Below, piece after piece: positions 18,375 to 26,727 of a DNA stretch of 64,000 nucleotides. Within the stretch, counting starts at the first letter, position 1. Every line of letters begins with the position of its first letter. This DNA is from Alteromonas sp. MMG017. GTDB taxonomy: Bacteria > Pseudomonadota > Gammaproteobacteria > Enterobacterales > Alteromonadaceae. The notes under the pieces were generated by a model that did no database searches, was not told the DNA's origin, and saw nothing but the letters and a program-made list of their open reading frames with translations. The position numbers and the translations under genes are program-made. The stretch is from assembly GCF_018100795.1 (NCBI RefSeq), contig NZ_JAGJDY010000005.1, positions 186,001 to 250,000 on the forward strand, in the 5' to 3' direction.

Positions 18375-19283
18375 ATGCTTGAACTGTTAGAAGCCATTTT
18401 TGATGAAGTAAAACCAATGCTAGGGGAGGGGAAAGTCGCAGACTATATTCCTGCGCTAGCCAGTGTTGACCCTCATCAATTTGGCATTGCCATTTGTGAT
18501 ATTGAAGGGCGCATTACATCAATTGGTGATGCCGATGTGCCTTTTTCTATTCAAAGTATATCCAAAGTTTTCAATTTAGTGCTTGCCATGAATCACTATG
18601 GCGAAGATATGTGGGAACGAGTGGGCTGTGAACCGTCGGGTCTGCCTTTCAACTCGCTAGTACAGTTGGAGTATGAAGATGGTATACCACGAAACCCGTT
18701 TATTAATGCGGGTGCACTAGTGGTTAGTGACATGACACAGTCTCGTTTCGCCTCACCTCATATCGGTATGCGAGATTTTGTTAGGCGCCTATCCTGCAAC
18801 GATAATATTTTTGCCAATAAAGTGGTTGCTGATTCTGAATTTGAGCACCGTGCTAGAAATGCAGCCATGGCCTATTTAATGAAAGCCTACAACAACTTTG
18901 AAAATGAAGTTGAAGATGTATTGCATAGCTACTTTAACAACTGCGCATTGGAAATGAGTTGTGTGGATTTGGCACGCGCCACAAACTTTTTAGCAAATAG
19001 AGGTTACTCTATTTGTGCCGATGAACAGGTACTAAGCCCAGATCAAAACCGTCAAGTGAACGCATTGTTAGCTACAAGCGGTATGTATGACGAAGCAGGG
19101 AGTTTTGCTTTTAAGGTTGGCTTACCGGGGAAAAGCGGGGTTGGCGGGGGAGTGATTGCCGTAGTACCGGGTCGCTTTTCTATTTGTGTGTTCTCACCTG
19201 CGCTAAACGCGGTGGGGAACTCTCATTTAGGTGTTGCTGCGCTTACTTCATTAAGCAAGCGCATTAATTGGTCGGTTTACTGA
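18375..19283 (+). CDS. glsA: Glutaminase (serine-dependent, GlsA/GlsB type)
   Basis: 302 residues, the normal length of bacterial glutaminase, which hydrolyses glutamine to glutamate and ammonia in the cytoplasm. The beta-lactamase-like catalytic pair is visible as Ser61-x-x-Lys64 in [10 protein letters not shown]; other family stretches are [28 protein letters not shown] and [17 protein letters not shown]. It starts 22 bp after the alkaline phosphatase stop and may be co-transcribed. Its last 7 bp overlap the end of the convergent membrane-protein gene at 19277, leaving no room for a terminator between them. Confidence 0.95.
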   Translation: MLELLEAIFDEVKPMLGEGKVADYIPALASVDPHQFGIAICDIEGRITSIGDADVPFSIQSISKVFNLVLAMNHYGEDMWERVGCEPSGLPFNSLVQLEYEDGIPRNPFINAGALVVSDMTQSRFASPHIGMRDFVRRLSCNDNIFANKVVADSEFEHRARNAAMAYLMKAYNNFENEVEDVLHSYFNNCALEMSCVDLARATNFLANRGYSICADEQVLSPDQNRQVNALLATSGMYDEAGSFAFKVGLPGKSGVGGGVIAVVPGRFSICVFSPALNAVGNSHLGVAALTSLSKRINWSVY

Positions 19284-19975
19284 TTAATAAAATCATCCAA
19301 CTCTTCGCCAGTTATTTTCTTAATCTGGCTGAATAAATACCACAATGCAGTAATAAGCAAAATCATGCTAGGGATAACAATGACTGGGTAGCTCAACGCA
19401 GTCATTCGGCCTAGCTCTTCGGTGTACGCCGTAGTGCCTGGCTCGCTTACTAAAATAACTTTGGCCAAAATATAGTTTAAGGCAGAAGATAAAAAGAACG
19501 AGCTGGCCACTATGTATGAACTTACTGCGACTTTGCGTTTAAACAAAGCCTGTTTATTTTGTTCATCAAGTACGCGGTTTAAGTGAGGCCAGTTTATAAT
19601 TTGGTCGTTTAAGATAAGCATTTTGACCAGCGGCTTTTCAGTGTATTGGGTTATTAATACTGCCAAACCAATAGCGGCAGGAATAGCCGCTTCTTTAATG
19701 GCAATATACTCCGCCGGTAGTTTTAACAAACTAAAGCCACCAGTCAGCAATACACTGATAATACCTAAAACAGAAAATCCGTTTACTTTGCCCGATTCTT
19801 TTAGATCCCATAGTCCGTAACCTATAGGGAAAGCGAGTGCGGCGACGATACTCCATTCTGGGCCTAAATAGTCTTCAGAGCTAGCATAGCTCATGAGCAC
19901 CACGGGTATAATAATGTTGAAAGCGAGGTTGCCGAAAAAGCCCTGATTTTTTTGCTGCGATTGTACTTCTGCCAT
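19277..19975 (-). CDS. Multi-pass inner membrane protein, VC0807-like family
   Basis: 232 residues with about five or six hydrophobic segments (about 13-30, 40-58, 68-86, 93-110, 150-172, 195-217) and no catalytic motif I can name. The arrangement (an N-terminal [15 protein letters not shown] segment, [10 protein letters not shown], then two short helices) resembles the VC0807-type membrane proteins, distantly similar to septation protein A, but I hold that loosely. The ATG has an AAAGGCG ribosome site. It ends inside the convergent glutaminase gene (7-bp overlap) and lies downstream of the rhomboid gene. Function unknown. Confidence 0.7.
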   Translation of the reverse strand: MAEVQSQQKNQGFFGNLAFNIIIPVVLMSYASSEDYLGPEWSIVAALAFPIGYGLWDLKESGKVNGFSVLGIISVLLTGGFSLLKLPAEYIAIKEAAIPAAIGLAVLITQYTEKPLVKMLILNDQIINWPHLNRVLDEQNKQALFKRKVAVSSYIVASSFFLSSALNYILAKVILVSEPGTTAYTEELGRMTALSYPVIVIPSMILLITALWYLFSQIKKITGEELDDFINQ

Positions 19976-20038
19976 AACGCCTTTATCTTTCTCTTATTAG
20001 CCGCACTGTTTGATGAACTGCAATTATACGGCATCCAT

Positions 20039-20578
20039 TCATCGTGCCCAGTGCCAAGCGGCAAATAACCCACCTAAAAAGCCAAATAGATGATATTCAA
20101 ATGAAATAAACCTGGAAGTTGGCAAAATACCTACCAGCATTCCGCCGTAAAGGATGGCAACAATGATAGAAATAAGTAGGTACTTAACTTTTTTACTTTT
20201 AAAGCCAGCTAACACTAAGAAGCCGAAGTAGCCGTAAACCATACCACTTGCGCCAATATGCATAGCGCTACGACCGAAAATCCATACACCGAGCCCACCA
20301 ATAATTAACGCACTGGCTGTGGCGATAAGAAATGTGCGTTTACCCCATTGCATAGTCAGCCACATAAATAACAACAGAGGGATAAAATTGGCCATTAAGT
20401 GGGACGGCGTACCGTGCAAAAACGGTGCGGTAAAAATATAGGGCAGATGGGACAAAGAGCGTGGATATACACCAAACTGATTTAAGCTATTCCCTGTCAC
20501 CAGATTCACTATCTCAATCACAATGAGAAGTGCCCCTAGCGTTAGTAACACACGAAGTTGAAATGAGAGTGGCTTCAT
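20039..20578 (-). CDS. Rhomboid family intramembrane serine protease
   Basis: 179 residues, about six transmembrane helices. It has the rhomboid hallmarks: H-L-M-A-N (His60, Asn64) in helix 2, catalytic G-A-S-G with Ser111 in helix 4, and the partner His163 in EYHLFGFLGG. It cleaves transmembrane substrates within the bilayer. It is short and lacks the GlpG cytosolic domain, resembling the compact rhombosortase-like size class, but the substrate is not shown by context. The gene lies between the membrane protein at 19277 and the yjf-type operon, all on the minus strand, so it could be its distal member. Confidence 0.9.
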   Translation of the reverse strand: MKPLSFQLRVLLTLGALLIVIEIVNLVTGNSLNQFGVYPRSLSHLPYIFTAPFLHGTPSHLMANFIPLLLFMWLTMQWGKRTFLIATASALIIGGLGVWIFGRSAMHIGASGMVYGYFGFLVLAGFKSKKVKYLLISIIVAILYGGMLVGILPTSRFISFEYHLFGFLGGLFAAWHWAR

Positions 20579-20629
20579 AAACAGTATTCTATTCCTTGGT
20601 TATAACATCGTGCTCTGCGCGATAGCGTC

Positions 20630-20646
20630 GGCGAGTTCAACTCGCC
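20630..20646. repeat. Small perfect hairpin between the ATP-grasp and rhomboid genes
   Basis: Arms GGCGAGT and ACTCGCC with a three-base loop. No T run follows on either strand, so it is not a standard terminator; it may be an mRNA stability or processing element. Confidence 0.45.
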
Positions 20647-20682
20647 ATGTAACCGCTAAGCAATCAGCGTTTCGATGCGTAA

Positions 20683-21852
20683 TTACAAGATGATATGGGG
20701 TAGGTAGCGAGACAAGTCTTGTGTAATCGCATTGCTATCTTCACGCACCGAAATACCTGCGGGCATGTCATCTACCAACCAGCTTCCGATAAGGGTATGG
20801 TTTCCATCAAACACTGGAAGCGGGTGAAAAGCTTGCACAATAAACCCTTCTTCTCCATACGGTCCAGGGCTTAATTCCGATTCCTTTCCATTTTCAATCA
20901 ATGAAATATTCGCGCCTTCTCTTGAAAATAACGGCTTTTTCACCCACTTGCCGCCGTGTATCGCATTATGAGGAATATCATCGGCGAAATAGGCAGGGAG
21001 TAAATTAGGATGGCCTTTGAACTTCTGCCACAACAAAGGCAATAATGCTTTGTTTGAAATAATAGACTTCCATGCAGGCTCTAACCAATTTACTTTTGCA
21101 TCAGCGAGGGCATCACCGAACTCTTCTCGCAGAATAAACTCCCAAGGATAGAGCTTAAAGCAATCGGTAATGGGGGCATTAGCAAGGTCGGTAAATACGC
21201 CAGTATCTGCCAAACCAATGTCTTCAATAAAAACAAAGTCGCTTTTAATACCAGCTTCTCGCGCGCAATCTTGTAAATACTGCACCGTACCGCGATCTTC
21301 TTCTGTGTCTTTGCAGCAAGAAAAGTGCATTTGATTCAATTGATAATGCTGGGCTATTTCACCAAAGCGAAACACCAGCTTTTCTTGCAAGCTATTAAAC
21401 TGATCTGCATTACGCGCTAATACGCCCGCATTCACTTGTTGTTCTAACCATAGCCATTGCCAAAAGCCTGACTCGTAAAGGCTGGTGGGCGTATCTGCGT
21501 TGTTCTCAAGCAGTTTTGCGGGGCCTTTGCCGGAATAAACTAAATCTAGGCGGGAGTACAAGCTAGGGTCGCGGTTGCGCCAACTGTCTTTCACCAAACC
21601 CCAGTGGGCTTCGGGAATAGAAAAGCGGGTGAGTAACTGCTCACTATTAACTACATCTTCAACCACAGCTAAGCACATTTGATGAAGCTCGGCGGTGGGA
21701 TCTTCAATGTCCTTTTCAATCTGAGCAAGGGTAAATTGATAGTAGGCGCGCTCATCCCAGTAGGGTTCGCCATACATGGTATGAAAGTGGAACCCAAATT
21801 CGCCGGCCAATTGCTGCCAACCTTTGCGTGGCTGGCATGGCATTCTAAACAT
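20683..21852 (-). CDS. yjfC: Glutathionylspermidine synthase-like ATP-grasp ligase (YjfC/YgiC family)
   Basis: 389 residues, the single-domain ligase form lacking the amidase half of E. coli Gss. Family landmarks are an N-terminal [65 protein letters not shown], and the ATP-binding [20 protein letters not shown] near residue 310, with [10 protein letters not shown]. These ATP-grasp enzymes form an amide bond between a carboxylate and an amine; for the YjfC branch the substrates are unknown and glutathionylspermidine is not assured. It starts 3 bp after the DUF1190 gene stop, so coupling is near certain. It is the last clear member of the yjf operon. Confidence 0.9.
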   Translation of the reverse strand: MFRMPCQPRKGWQQLAGEFGFHFHTMYGEPYWDERAYYQFTLAQIEKDIEDPTAELHQMCLAVVEDVVNSEQLLTRFSIPEAHWGLVKDSWRNRDPSLYSRLDLVYSGKGPAKLLENNADTPTSLYESGFWQWLWLEQQVNAGVLARNADQFNSLQEKLVFRFGEIAQHYQLNQMHFSCCKDTEEDRGTVQYLQDCAREAGIKSDFVFIEDIGLADTGVFTDLANAPITDCFKLYPWEFILREEFGDALADAKVNWLEPAWKSIISNKALLPLLWQKFKGHPNLLPAYFADDIPHNAIHGGKWVKKPLFSREGANISLIENGKESELSPGPYGEEGFIVQAFHPLPVFDGNHTLIGSWLVDDMPAGISVREDSNAITQDLSRYLPHIIL

Positions 21853-21855
21853 GGC

Positions 21856-22533
21856 TTATCCGCCCCAACTACCTTTGCGTGAGCTACTTCCCCACGACGA
21901 TTTTGCCCTAACACTGCTACCGAAACCGCCGCGTTTCATGGTGCGGTTTACCGTAGGTTTAGGTTTTAGTGTATCTGAGCCCACTTTGTAATTGCGCTTG
22001 CGAATATCACCACTAAACACGTTACCATCGGCGGTAACCCAACGAGAACGATAAGAAGAGTAGGGTGAATATGAGGTATAGAGCGGCTGTGAATAATAGC
22101 GATTTGGTGATAATAACTGGCTCACCATGAAGCCGGCCATAAAGGGCATAAATACACTGCCCGAATTGGTATTTACCGTACGACATTGGTTGGCGCCAAA
22201 TTCGTACTCACAATCGTATTCGCTATTGAAGCGAGGGCTGGTGCGCATCGCTTCTTCTGTCGCGGTTTTATAAGCTGCATCACAGCGTTCTACCGCATCA
22301 GGGAAATCTCGCTTACAGTCTTCCAATGAAGTATAAATTTGTGCGTCTTGCTTCTCTTCACCGCAAGCACTCAAAAAAACACTGGCAATACCAATAGCTA
22401 GAGGTTTTAAGGCGTAACTTTTGCGCATACGAGAAAGGTTGATACCTGAGCTACGTTTACGGCTGGTGGCTACACCTGATTGGCTATCCATCATATCGTC
22501 TTGTACGGCCTGTGATTTATTAGAATTTGTCAT
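21856..22533 (-). CDS. yjfM: DUF1190 family lipoprotein (YjfM/YgiB-like)
   Basis: 225 residues. After a polar N-terminal extension of about 45 residues comes a hydrophobic stretch ending in L-S-A-C, a lipobox with Cys near residue 57. The YgiB-like body follows: SLEDCKRDFP, CEYEFGANQCRTV with paired Cys, a hydrophobic FMPFMAGFMVSQLL, and a low-complexity Ser/Gly/Lys tail (TMKRGGFGSS to the end). A strong AGGGGG ribosome site 7 bases upstream supports the long start, and E. coli YgiB has a similar extension before its lipobox. Function is unknown; it always travels with the ATP-grasp ligase in this operon type. Confidence 0.88.
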   Translation of the reverse strand: MTNSNKSQAVQDDMMDSQSGVATSRKRSSGINLSRMRKSYALKPLAIGIASVFLSACGEEKQDAQIYTSLEDCKRDFPDAVERCDAAYKTATEEAMRTSPRFNSEYDCEYEFGANQCRTVNTNSGSVFMPFMAGFMVSQLLSPNRYYSQPLYTSYSPYSSYRSRWVTADGNVFSGDIRKRNYKVGSDTLKPKPTVNRTMKRGGFGSSVRAKSSWGSSSRKGSWGG

Positions 22534-22542
22534 GGATCCCCC

Positions 22543-22959
22543 TTAATAGGTCATGCATGCCGCATTTAATAAACCCACAGCAATAGACATACTGGCTAGC
22601 ATTACGCCTGCGGACACTTCATTTTCGTTAATACGCTGTGCAATTTTAGGCATAAAGGTGAAGCGTAATAATGCAAAGGCTAACGATTGCGCGATAATAG
22701 CGACAACAGCCCAAATAATGAAATCGACAATGGCGACTGAGTGAGTCGCTGCGCTAGCAAGTGCAATGGCAAAACCCACAATCGCGCCGCCAAAACCAAT
22801 GGCAGCTGCGACATTTTTCTCTTCTTTTACCAGTTTCCACTCATCGTGTGGGGTCACTAGCGCATAAACAAGTTTGAAGACGAATAAGAAAACAATTGAG
22901 AGGCCGAAGTACACCGCAAAGTTATCTAATCCAGCCAATGAATCCATAATAGTGTCCAT
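22543..22959 (-). CDS. yjfL: DUF350 membrane protein (YjfL-like)
   Basis: 138 residues with four predicted transmembrane helices arranged as two DUF350-type pairs: FAVYFGLSIVFLFVFKLVYAL, then AAAIGFGGAIVGFAIALASA, VAIVDFIIWAVVAIIAQSLA and VSAGVMLASMSIAVGLLNAA. The Gly-rich second helix is characteristic of the family. A good ribosome site (AAGGA) precedes ATG 22959. DUF350 proteins are found with PspA-like and ATP-grasp genes; the activity is unknown. It is spaced 9 bp from the DUF1190 gene and 26 bp from the DUF2491 gene. Confidence 0.88.
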   Translation of the reverse strand: MDTIMDSLAGLDNFAVYFGLSIVFLFVFKLVYALVTPHDEWKLVKEEKNVAAAIGFGGAIVGFAIALASAATHSVAIVDFIIWAVVAIIAQSLAFALLRFTFMPKIAQRINENEVSAGVMLASMSIAVGLLNAACMTY

Positions 22960-22985
22960 AGAACGTCCTTACCTTTATATGTCGA

Positions 22986-23630
22986 TTAACCGTTTATTGT
23001 AATGTCAGCGGGCTCTACATCAAACCCAGTGGAGATGACCAAGCAGCGGTCAAAATTGCTTCCAACTACCTTTTCTTCACCCACCACCAACAATGATTCT
23101 ACTCTATCATTTTCTATCTCTCGTTCGTAGAGCATCATAAATTGATCGGTAGTGCTGATATCTTCATCTTCTTCATAAGTGGTCTCTGATACCGCTACGG
23201 GCGGTGATTCTGCGCCTACTGCTTCCCAAACGCGCTTAAACACCTTGCCATCAAGGGTATAAGTCGGTTGGCTTATGAGGGTGTTTACACATGACTTCCA
23301 TTGTTGTTCACTACCAATGGTTTCAGTGCTATAAAAATGCCAGAGTTTGACGTCAGTAATATGGTTTTCGGTTAGTCCGCCATCAAGCACCACTTGTAAA
23401 AAGGCATCATCATCAGTGTAAAAACGCAGCAAAGTGCCGCCAGTATCAAGGGGGGCTTCGCCAACGGCCTGAATAAGTTGCGAGCGTGCTGCGCCTTCAA
23501 TCGTTAGTGAAGGCTCAAGTAAAGACAGCTTCAGGTTATCAAGCTCGAATGAACCGCCTAGGTACAAGCCCATTACCTCAGGCACTTTGGGTTTTTCGGG
23601 TGCTTTTTTCTTAAATAATTTACTAAACAC
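22986..23630 (-). CDS. yjfK: DUF2491 family protein (YjfK-like)
   Basis: 214 residues, soluble, acidic, with no signal peptide. It begins with a short basic N-terminus (MFSKLFKKKAPEKPKVPEV) and the recognisable YjfK core: LYLGGSFELDNLKLSL, GTLLRFYTDDDAFLQVVLDG, and the late TTDQFMMLYERE. The family has no known activity; it is conserved between the PspA-like and DUF350 genes in yjf-type operons. The order here is the same except that a potassium channel gene has been inserted upstream, 14 bp away. Assignment by family resemblance and synteny. Confidence 0.85.
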   Translation of the reverse strand: MFSKLFKKKAPEKPKVPEVMGLYLGGSFELDNLKLSLLEPSLTIEGAARSQLIQAVGEAPLDTGGTLLRFYTDDDAFLQVVLDGGLTENHITDVKLWHFYSTETIGSEQQWKSCVNTLISQPTYTLDGKVFKRVWEAVGAESPPVAVSETTYEEDEDISTTDQFMMLYEREIENDRVESLLVVGEEKVVGSNFDRCLVISTGFDVEPADITING

Positions 23631-23644
23631 AATACACTCCTGTG

Positions 23645-24700
23645 CTATTCGGCGTCTAACGATGGCCAGTTAATAGCATTGATACGCCTGTCGGCAATGT
23701 AAAATAAGGTATCGCCAGGTGCTAACGTCGACTGCAACGGCGGGTTCACCACCATCTCTTTCACTTGTCCGCCTGGGGCGTAACCAATGAATATGGCATC
23801 GTGTCGACGCTTTAAGTTCATAAATAATTTGGCGACTGAAATAGTAGGGCTATCGCTAGGAATTTTTACTGAAAATTGGGCTTGGCCTTCATCCACGCTG
23901 AGTAAGTCGTGATGCAGCATGCTAGAGCCTGGGTCGAACGCCGCTTTAGCTAGCATTTCAACGGCCACGCTGGGCGTACATTCCACTTTCGGGCAATGCT
24001 CTTGTAGTAAACCGACTAGGCTATCATCGTTAAAATAAGCCACTTGATGGGCTTGTGGATTTCGCTTTGAGCAATACAATGCGGTGGTCATAGTCACATC
24101 GTCTTGCGGATTGTCGATAAGAATAGTTTGCGCTGAGGCGATACAGGCTCTATCCATGTCGTCATCTTTGTTAAACGAGTCTACTTTTACAAATTCAATG
24201 ATGCCGGGCATGGGGTTGGTAATGTCGGCTTTTACACACAAGACAATGTCAGGCCGCTCGGTCATGTCTTCTCGTTCTTGCAGAAGTAAATTAAGTAGCA
24301 ACATGGTGCGTTGCTCGTTCCAGCCAATAACTAAAATATGTTTACTAACGTGAAGGCTTGTCATGCCCATGACCCCTTTTCTCCATTGTCCAGATACCCA
24401 GGCTGCAATTCGGCCAATCACCATGGCAAAAATACTGAGCCCTAGCGGAATAACATAAAACGCAACGATGAGTTTGCCGGCTGATGTGGTGGGCGATAAG
24501 TCGCCATAACCTACGGTAGATGCAGTGACGGCTAACCAATAAATAAAGTCTGCTTGTGAAATTAACGCATTTTCATTGGCAGCATATAAAAGCCAATAAC
24601 TACTGACCCCATAAAAAGCAGTTGCGCCTAAAATGGTGTACCAACGAGACTCGGCGAAATACTGCAACATCATCTTGCGCAGTTTTGTCCATTGCGACAT
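23645..24700 (-). CDS. Two-TM potassium channel with TrkA-type RCK domains
   Basis: 351 residues from ATG 24700; an upstream TTG is possible but sits too close to the only purine-rich site. Helix 1 (about 21-40), a pore loop with selectivity filter TVGYGD (62-67), and helix 2 (about 73-95) make a two-TM K+ channel. A Rossmann-like regulatory domain follows (ILVIGWN near 115, then ILLDNPQDDVTMTTAL), ending with a TrkA-C-like segment (PGDTLFYIADRRI). It should gate K+ flux in response to nucleotide or redox ligands. It lies between the PspA-like and DUF2491 genes, where the E. coli operon has none. A weak terminator-like hairpin precedes it (24760-24792). Confidence 0.9.
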   Translation of the reverse strand: MSQWTKLRKMMLQYFAESRWYTILGATAFYGVSSYWLLYAANENALISQADFIYWLAVTASTVGYGDLSPTTSAGKLIVAFYVIPLGLSIFAMVIGRIAAWVSGQWRKGVMGMTSLHVSKHILVIGWNEQRTMLLLNLLLQEREDMTERPDIVLCVKADITNPMPGIIEFVKVDSFNKDDDMDRACIASAQTILIDNPQDDVTMTTALYCSKRNPQAHQVAYFNDDSLVGLLQEHCPKVECTPSVAVEMLAKAAFDPGSSMLHHDLLSVDEGQAQFSVKIPSDSPTISVAKLFMNLKRRHDAIFIGYAPGGQVKEMVVNPPLQSTLAPGDTLFYIADRRINAINWPSLDAE

Positions 24701-24759
24701 AGCGAGAAACAACCTTAGTTTGTCTTTTCTTAACTGTGCCTTTAAGCGGGGGAGATGTC

Positions 24760-24792
24760 TATAAAAGACAAAGCGGGAGCCTAAGCTCCCGT
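24760..24792 (-). terminator. Possible terminator or attenuating hairpin between yjfJ and the channel gene
   Basis: Stem CGGGAGC/GCTCCCG with loop CTAA (24774-24791), followed on the minus strand by a broken T-rich tract. It may partly terminate the yjfI-yjfJ message; the downstream genes could still be read through. Confidence 0.6.
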
Positions 24793-24803
24793 TAAATATT
24801 ACT

Positions 24804-25484
24804 TTATTTGCCTAAAATACGAGCAAGCTCATCATCGGCTGAGGTTTTGCCCCCTTTAATACCGGCTTCTGAGAGGCGCTTTTCTAAATCGCTGCTCGAC
24901 TCTTCAGTGGCAAGTTCTTCCGCCGCTTGAAGTTCAGCGTTGCGCATCTTCTGCTTATCTTGAATGCGTGAAAGCGATTCCGTTGCGGTTTTCATTTTAC
25001 TGTTCGCGCCCATGTGGCGAGATGAAACAGCAACTTGTGCCTTCTGTACACTTTCAGTGGCTTTCACCATATCCACTTGCTGCTCTAAACGGCGCAAGTT
25101 CGCTTTTGCTTGCTGGATATTCTGTGCCAATTGCTTCTCTGATTGTTGGAACTGATCAAGATACGCTTGCTCTTGCGCTTGTTCTTCTTTCAATTCAGAC
25201 ACCTTTTGAGCACAATCTAGGGCTAACTGGCGATCGTTATCAATGGCTTTACGTGCATGCGCTTCGTACTCGGTGATGGATGAATTAAAGCTGTCTACTT
25301 TTTGTTGAGACAACTTACATTTCGCTAAAATCTGCGTTCTTGCATGATCAGATTTACGTAACTCTTCTTTAGCTTCTCTGATTTCTTGCTCCAGAATACG
25401 GATAGCTTGGCTATCTACTACCGACTGTGCCGCTTCATTGGCACCACCCTTTACTGCAGTAACTAATTTTTTCCAGACTGACAT
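24804..25484 (-). CDS. yjfJ: PspA/IM30 family protein (YjfJ-like)
   Basis: 226 residues, almost entirely helical coiled coil (heptad-rich from about 20 to 180; ELKEEQAQEQAYLDQFQQSE, ANLRRLEQQVDMVKATES), beginning MSVWKKLVTAVKGG, an amphipathic N-terminus typical of membrane-binding PspA/Vipp1 (ESCRT-III-like) proteins. The C-terminal SSSDLEKRLSEAGIKGG matches the PspA-like tail. These proteins assemble on stressed inner membranes and limit proton leak. It follows the DUF2170 gene by 23 bp. It is not accompanied by pspF, pspB or pspC here, so regulation differs from the classical phage shock operon. Confidence 0.9.
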   Translation of the reverse strand: MSVWKKLVTAVKGGANEAAQSVVDSQAIRILEQEIREAKEELRKSDHARTQILAKCKLSQQKVDSFNSSITEYEAHARKAIDNDRQLALDCAQKVSELKEEQAQEQAYLDQFQQSEKQLAQNIQQAKANLRRLEQQVDMVKATESVQKAQVAVSSRHMGANSKMKTATESLSRIQDKQKMRNAELQAAEELATEESSSDLEKRLSEAGIKGGKTSADDELARILGK

Positions 25485-25507
25485 TCGCTTCTCCTTCGAA
25501 GTAAATA

Positions 25508-25897
25508 TTAACTAAGGTGTGTTTCGTAGGCATCTAAAAATGATGCAACGTTCTGAAACAGTGTTTCTACTTCAATCACAATACTTTCTGACTTCGATTG
25601 GGCACTTAAGGCGCCAAAGGCAACGTAGTACTCTTCGTCACCAACGGTCGAAATGCCTACCGTGGTTAATGGGAACAGCATGTGGGTAGATAAAATCTCG
25701 TGATCTAAAGCCGCTTTGTCTTTCACTTCTGATGAAGCAAACAATAAGGTTTCTACTAAAATTTGCTCGCCGCTTATCGCTAGCCACGCGTCTATACCGT
25801 CTTGATTCGCAATGAGTAAACAGTTTTCCTCACGCGTCACCACAAAGTCATCGTGCCCTTTAAACAAAGATTCGATGCTCTCTAGATCCCAACTCAT
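25508..25897 (-). CDS. yjfI: DUF2170 family protein (YjfI-like)
   Basis: 129 residues when begun at ATG 25897 (MSWDLESIE), which has a perfect AAGGAGA ribosome site 5 bases upstream; a longer frame to 25948 exists but lacks one. It is a small acidic soluble protein with FVVTREENCLLIANQDGIDAWLAISGEQILVET and LSTHMLFPLTTVGI, matching YjfI (DUF2170). No activity is known; it is the first gene of the yjf-type operon and resembles chaperone-like small folds. It is divergent from the DUF6471 gene, so the 183 bp upstream should contain the operon promoter. Confidence 0.87.
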   Translation of the reverse strand: MSWDLESIESLFKGHDDFVVTREENCLLIANQDGIDAWLAISGEQILVETLLFASSEVKDKAALDHEILSTHMLFPLTTVGISTVGDEEYYVAFGALSAQSKSESIVIEVETLFQNVASFLDAYETHLS

Positions 25898-26080
25898 ACA
25901 GTTCTCCTTTTCGATTGAAGCGATAATGTCGAGTGCCACTGTAACCACAAATTACGCACTCGCCAATATTCTTGACTTGCAGTGTAGACCCATTATGCCA
26001 TAATCGTCAACAACGAATACGCTTTAAATGTGTAAAAAAGTGTGTTTTTGTAAATCATACGTCACAAATGGGGTGTTAAA

Positions 26081-26347
26081 TTGAGTGCTAAAAATGCATG
26101 GCGACAAACCGTAGCACGACTCGTTAAGTCTGAAATGTCTGTGCGTGGAGTAAAATATCAAGCGCTCAGCCAGCGTTTAGCCGACATTGGTGTGGAACAA
26201 AGTGCTGATAACCTGAGGAATAAGGTTAATAAAGGCATAATGGGCGCAGATTTGTTAGTACAAATATTATACGTCCTTAAAGCGCGTGCAGTAGATGCGG
26301 CGTTAATCGAAGAAATCTTAACTGATCTTGATGATACAAACGGGTAA
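26081..26347 (+). CDS. Small DUF6471 family protein, TTG start
   Basis: 88 residues, WRQTVARLVKSEMSVRGVKYQALSQRL followed by ADNLRNKVNKGIMGADLLVQIL. The arrangement resembles the DUF6471 family: a short helix-turn-helix-like domain with a conserved Trp, Lys-x-Glu and asparagine-lysine motif. It may be a small DNA-binding regulator. The first in-frame start is TTG 26081 after a weak GGGG site; the next in-frame ATG (26134-26136) would remove 18 residues including the conserved Trp. It is divergent from the yjf operon and might regulate it, which is inference from position. Coding evidence is moderate: short but family-like. Confidence 0.7.
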   Translation: MSAKNAWRQTVARLVKSEMSVRGVKYQALSQRLADIGVEQSADNLRNKVNKGIMGADLLVQILYVLKARAVDAALIEEILTDLDDTNG

Positions 26348-26414
26348 AATGCTTTATCGCAAAAAGATATGAAGTGAAAAGTTCGCTCAGGAAGTCGGTA
26401 GCAATCGACAGTCG

Positions 26415-26558
26415 AAAAAAAACCCGACAAGTGTCGGGTCTAAGATAAGGAATGTTAAGGGAGAACATCATCACTATCTGGGATGAATCTTAACCGTTTA
26501 AGGTTTTCTCTTCTATCTTTGTTTGATATTTAACCGTATTGGGTTCTATAAGTAGGTA
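26415..26558 (-). ncRNA. Candidate small RNA, minus strand, upstream of queA
   Basis: On the minus strand a TATAAT hexamer (26565-26570; weak TTTATT 17 bp upstream) predicts a start near 26558. About 120 nt later comes a strong intrinsic terminator: stem ACCCGACA/TGTCGGGT (26422-26439) with a run of eight T ending near 26415. Between them lie a small CTTAA/TTAAG hairpin and pyrimidine stretches (TCTCCCTT, ATTCCTTA) complementary to ribosome-binding sites, as in Hfq-type sRNA seeds. No open frame explains the terminator. No known sRNA family recognised. Confidence 0.4.
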
Positions 26559-26626
26559 TAGTAAATTATACATGGCTACTTTAGGCTAATAAAAATAAGA
26601 GGTTGGATGAGTGGGTGAAATTGTAT

Positions 26627-26646
26627 TTTGGTTAAAAGTAACCAAA
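26627..26646. promoter_or_regulatory. Perfect palindrome upstream of queA
   Basis: TTTGGTTA and TAACCAAA arms around AAAG form an exact 8-bp inverted repeat about 80 bp before the queA ATG. It may be an operator for an unidentified dimeric regulator, or an RNA hairpin. Confidence 0.4.
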
Positions 26647-26727
26647 GTCTATGGAACTTAAATTTACTTAATATTCAACTTTTGTCTTAATTCTTTAGTT
26701 CAATTTTGGCGTCTTTAAATAGTAAAT

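Larger units (their letters stand above)
26348..26727. other. Intergenic region before queA
   Basis: 380 bp without a protein gene. It contains a minus-strand terminator hairpin and promoter-like -10 (possible sRNA, 26415-26558) and a perfect palindrome at 26627-26646. queA's own ribosome site is weak. Confidence 0.6.

Noticed and set aside
24345..24539. Minus-strand frame of 64 codons inside the potassium channel gene
   Set aside because: It is an alternate frame of the channel, whose filter and RCK motifs are intact in the main frame.
26277..26474. A minus-strand 65-codon open frame near queA
   Set aside because: It crosses a terminator hairpin and overlaps the DUF6471 gene; no domain or ribosome site seen.
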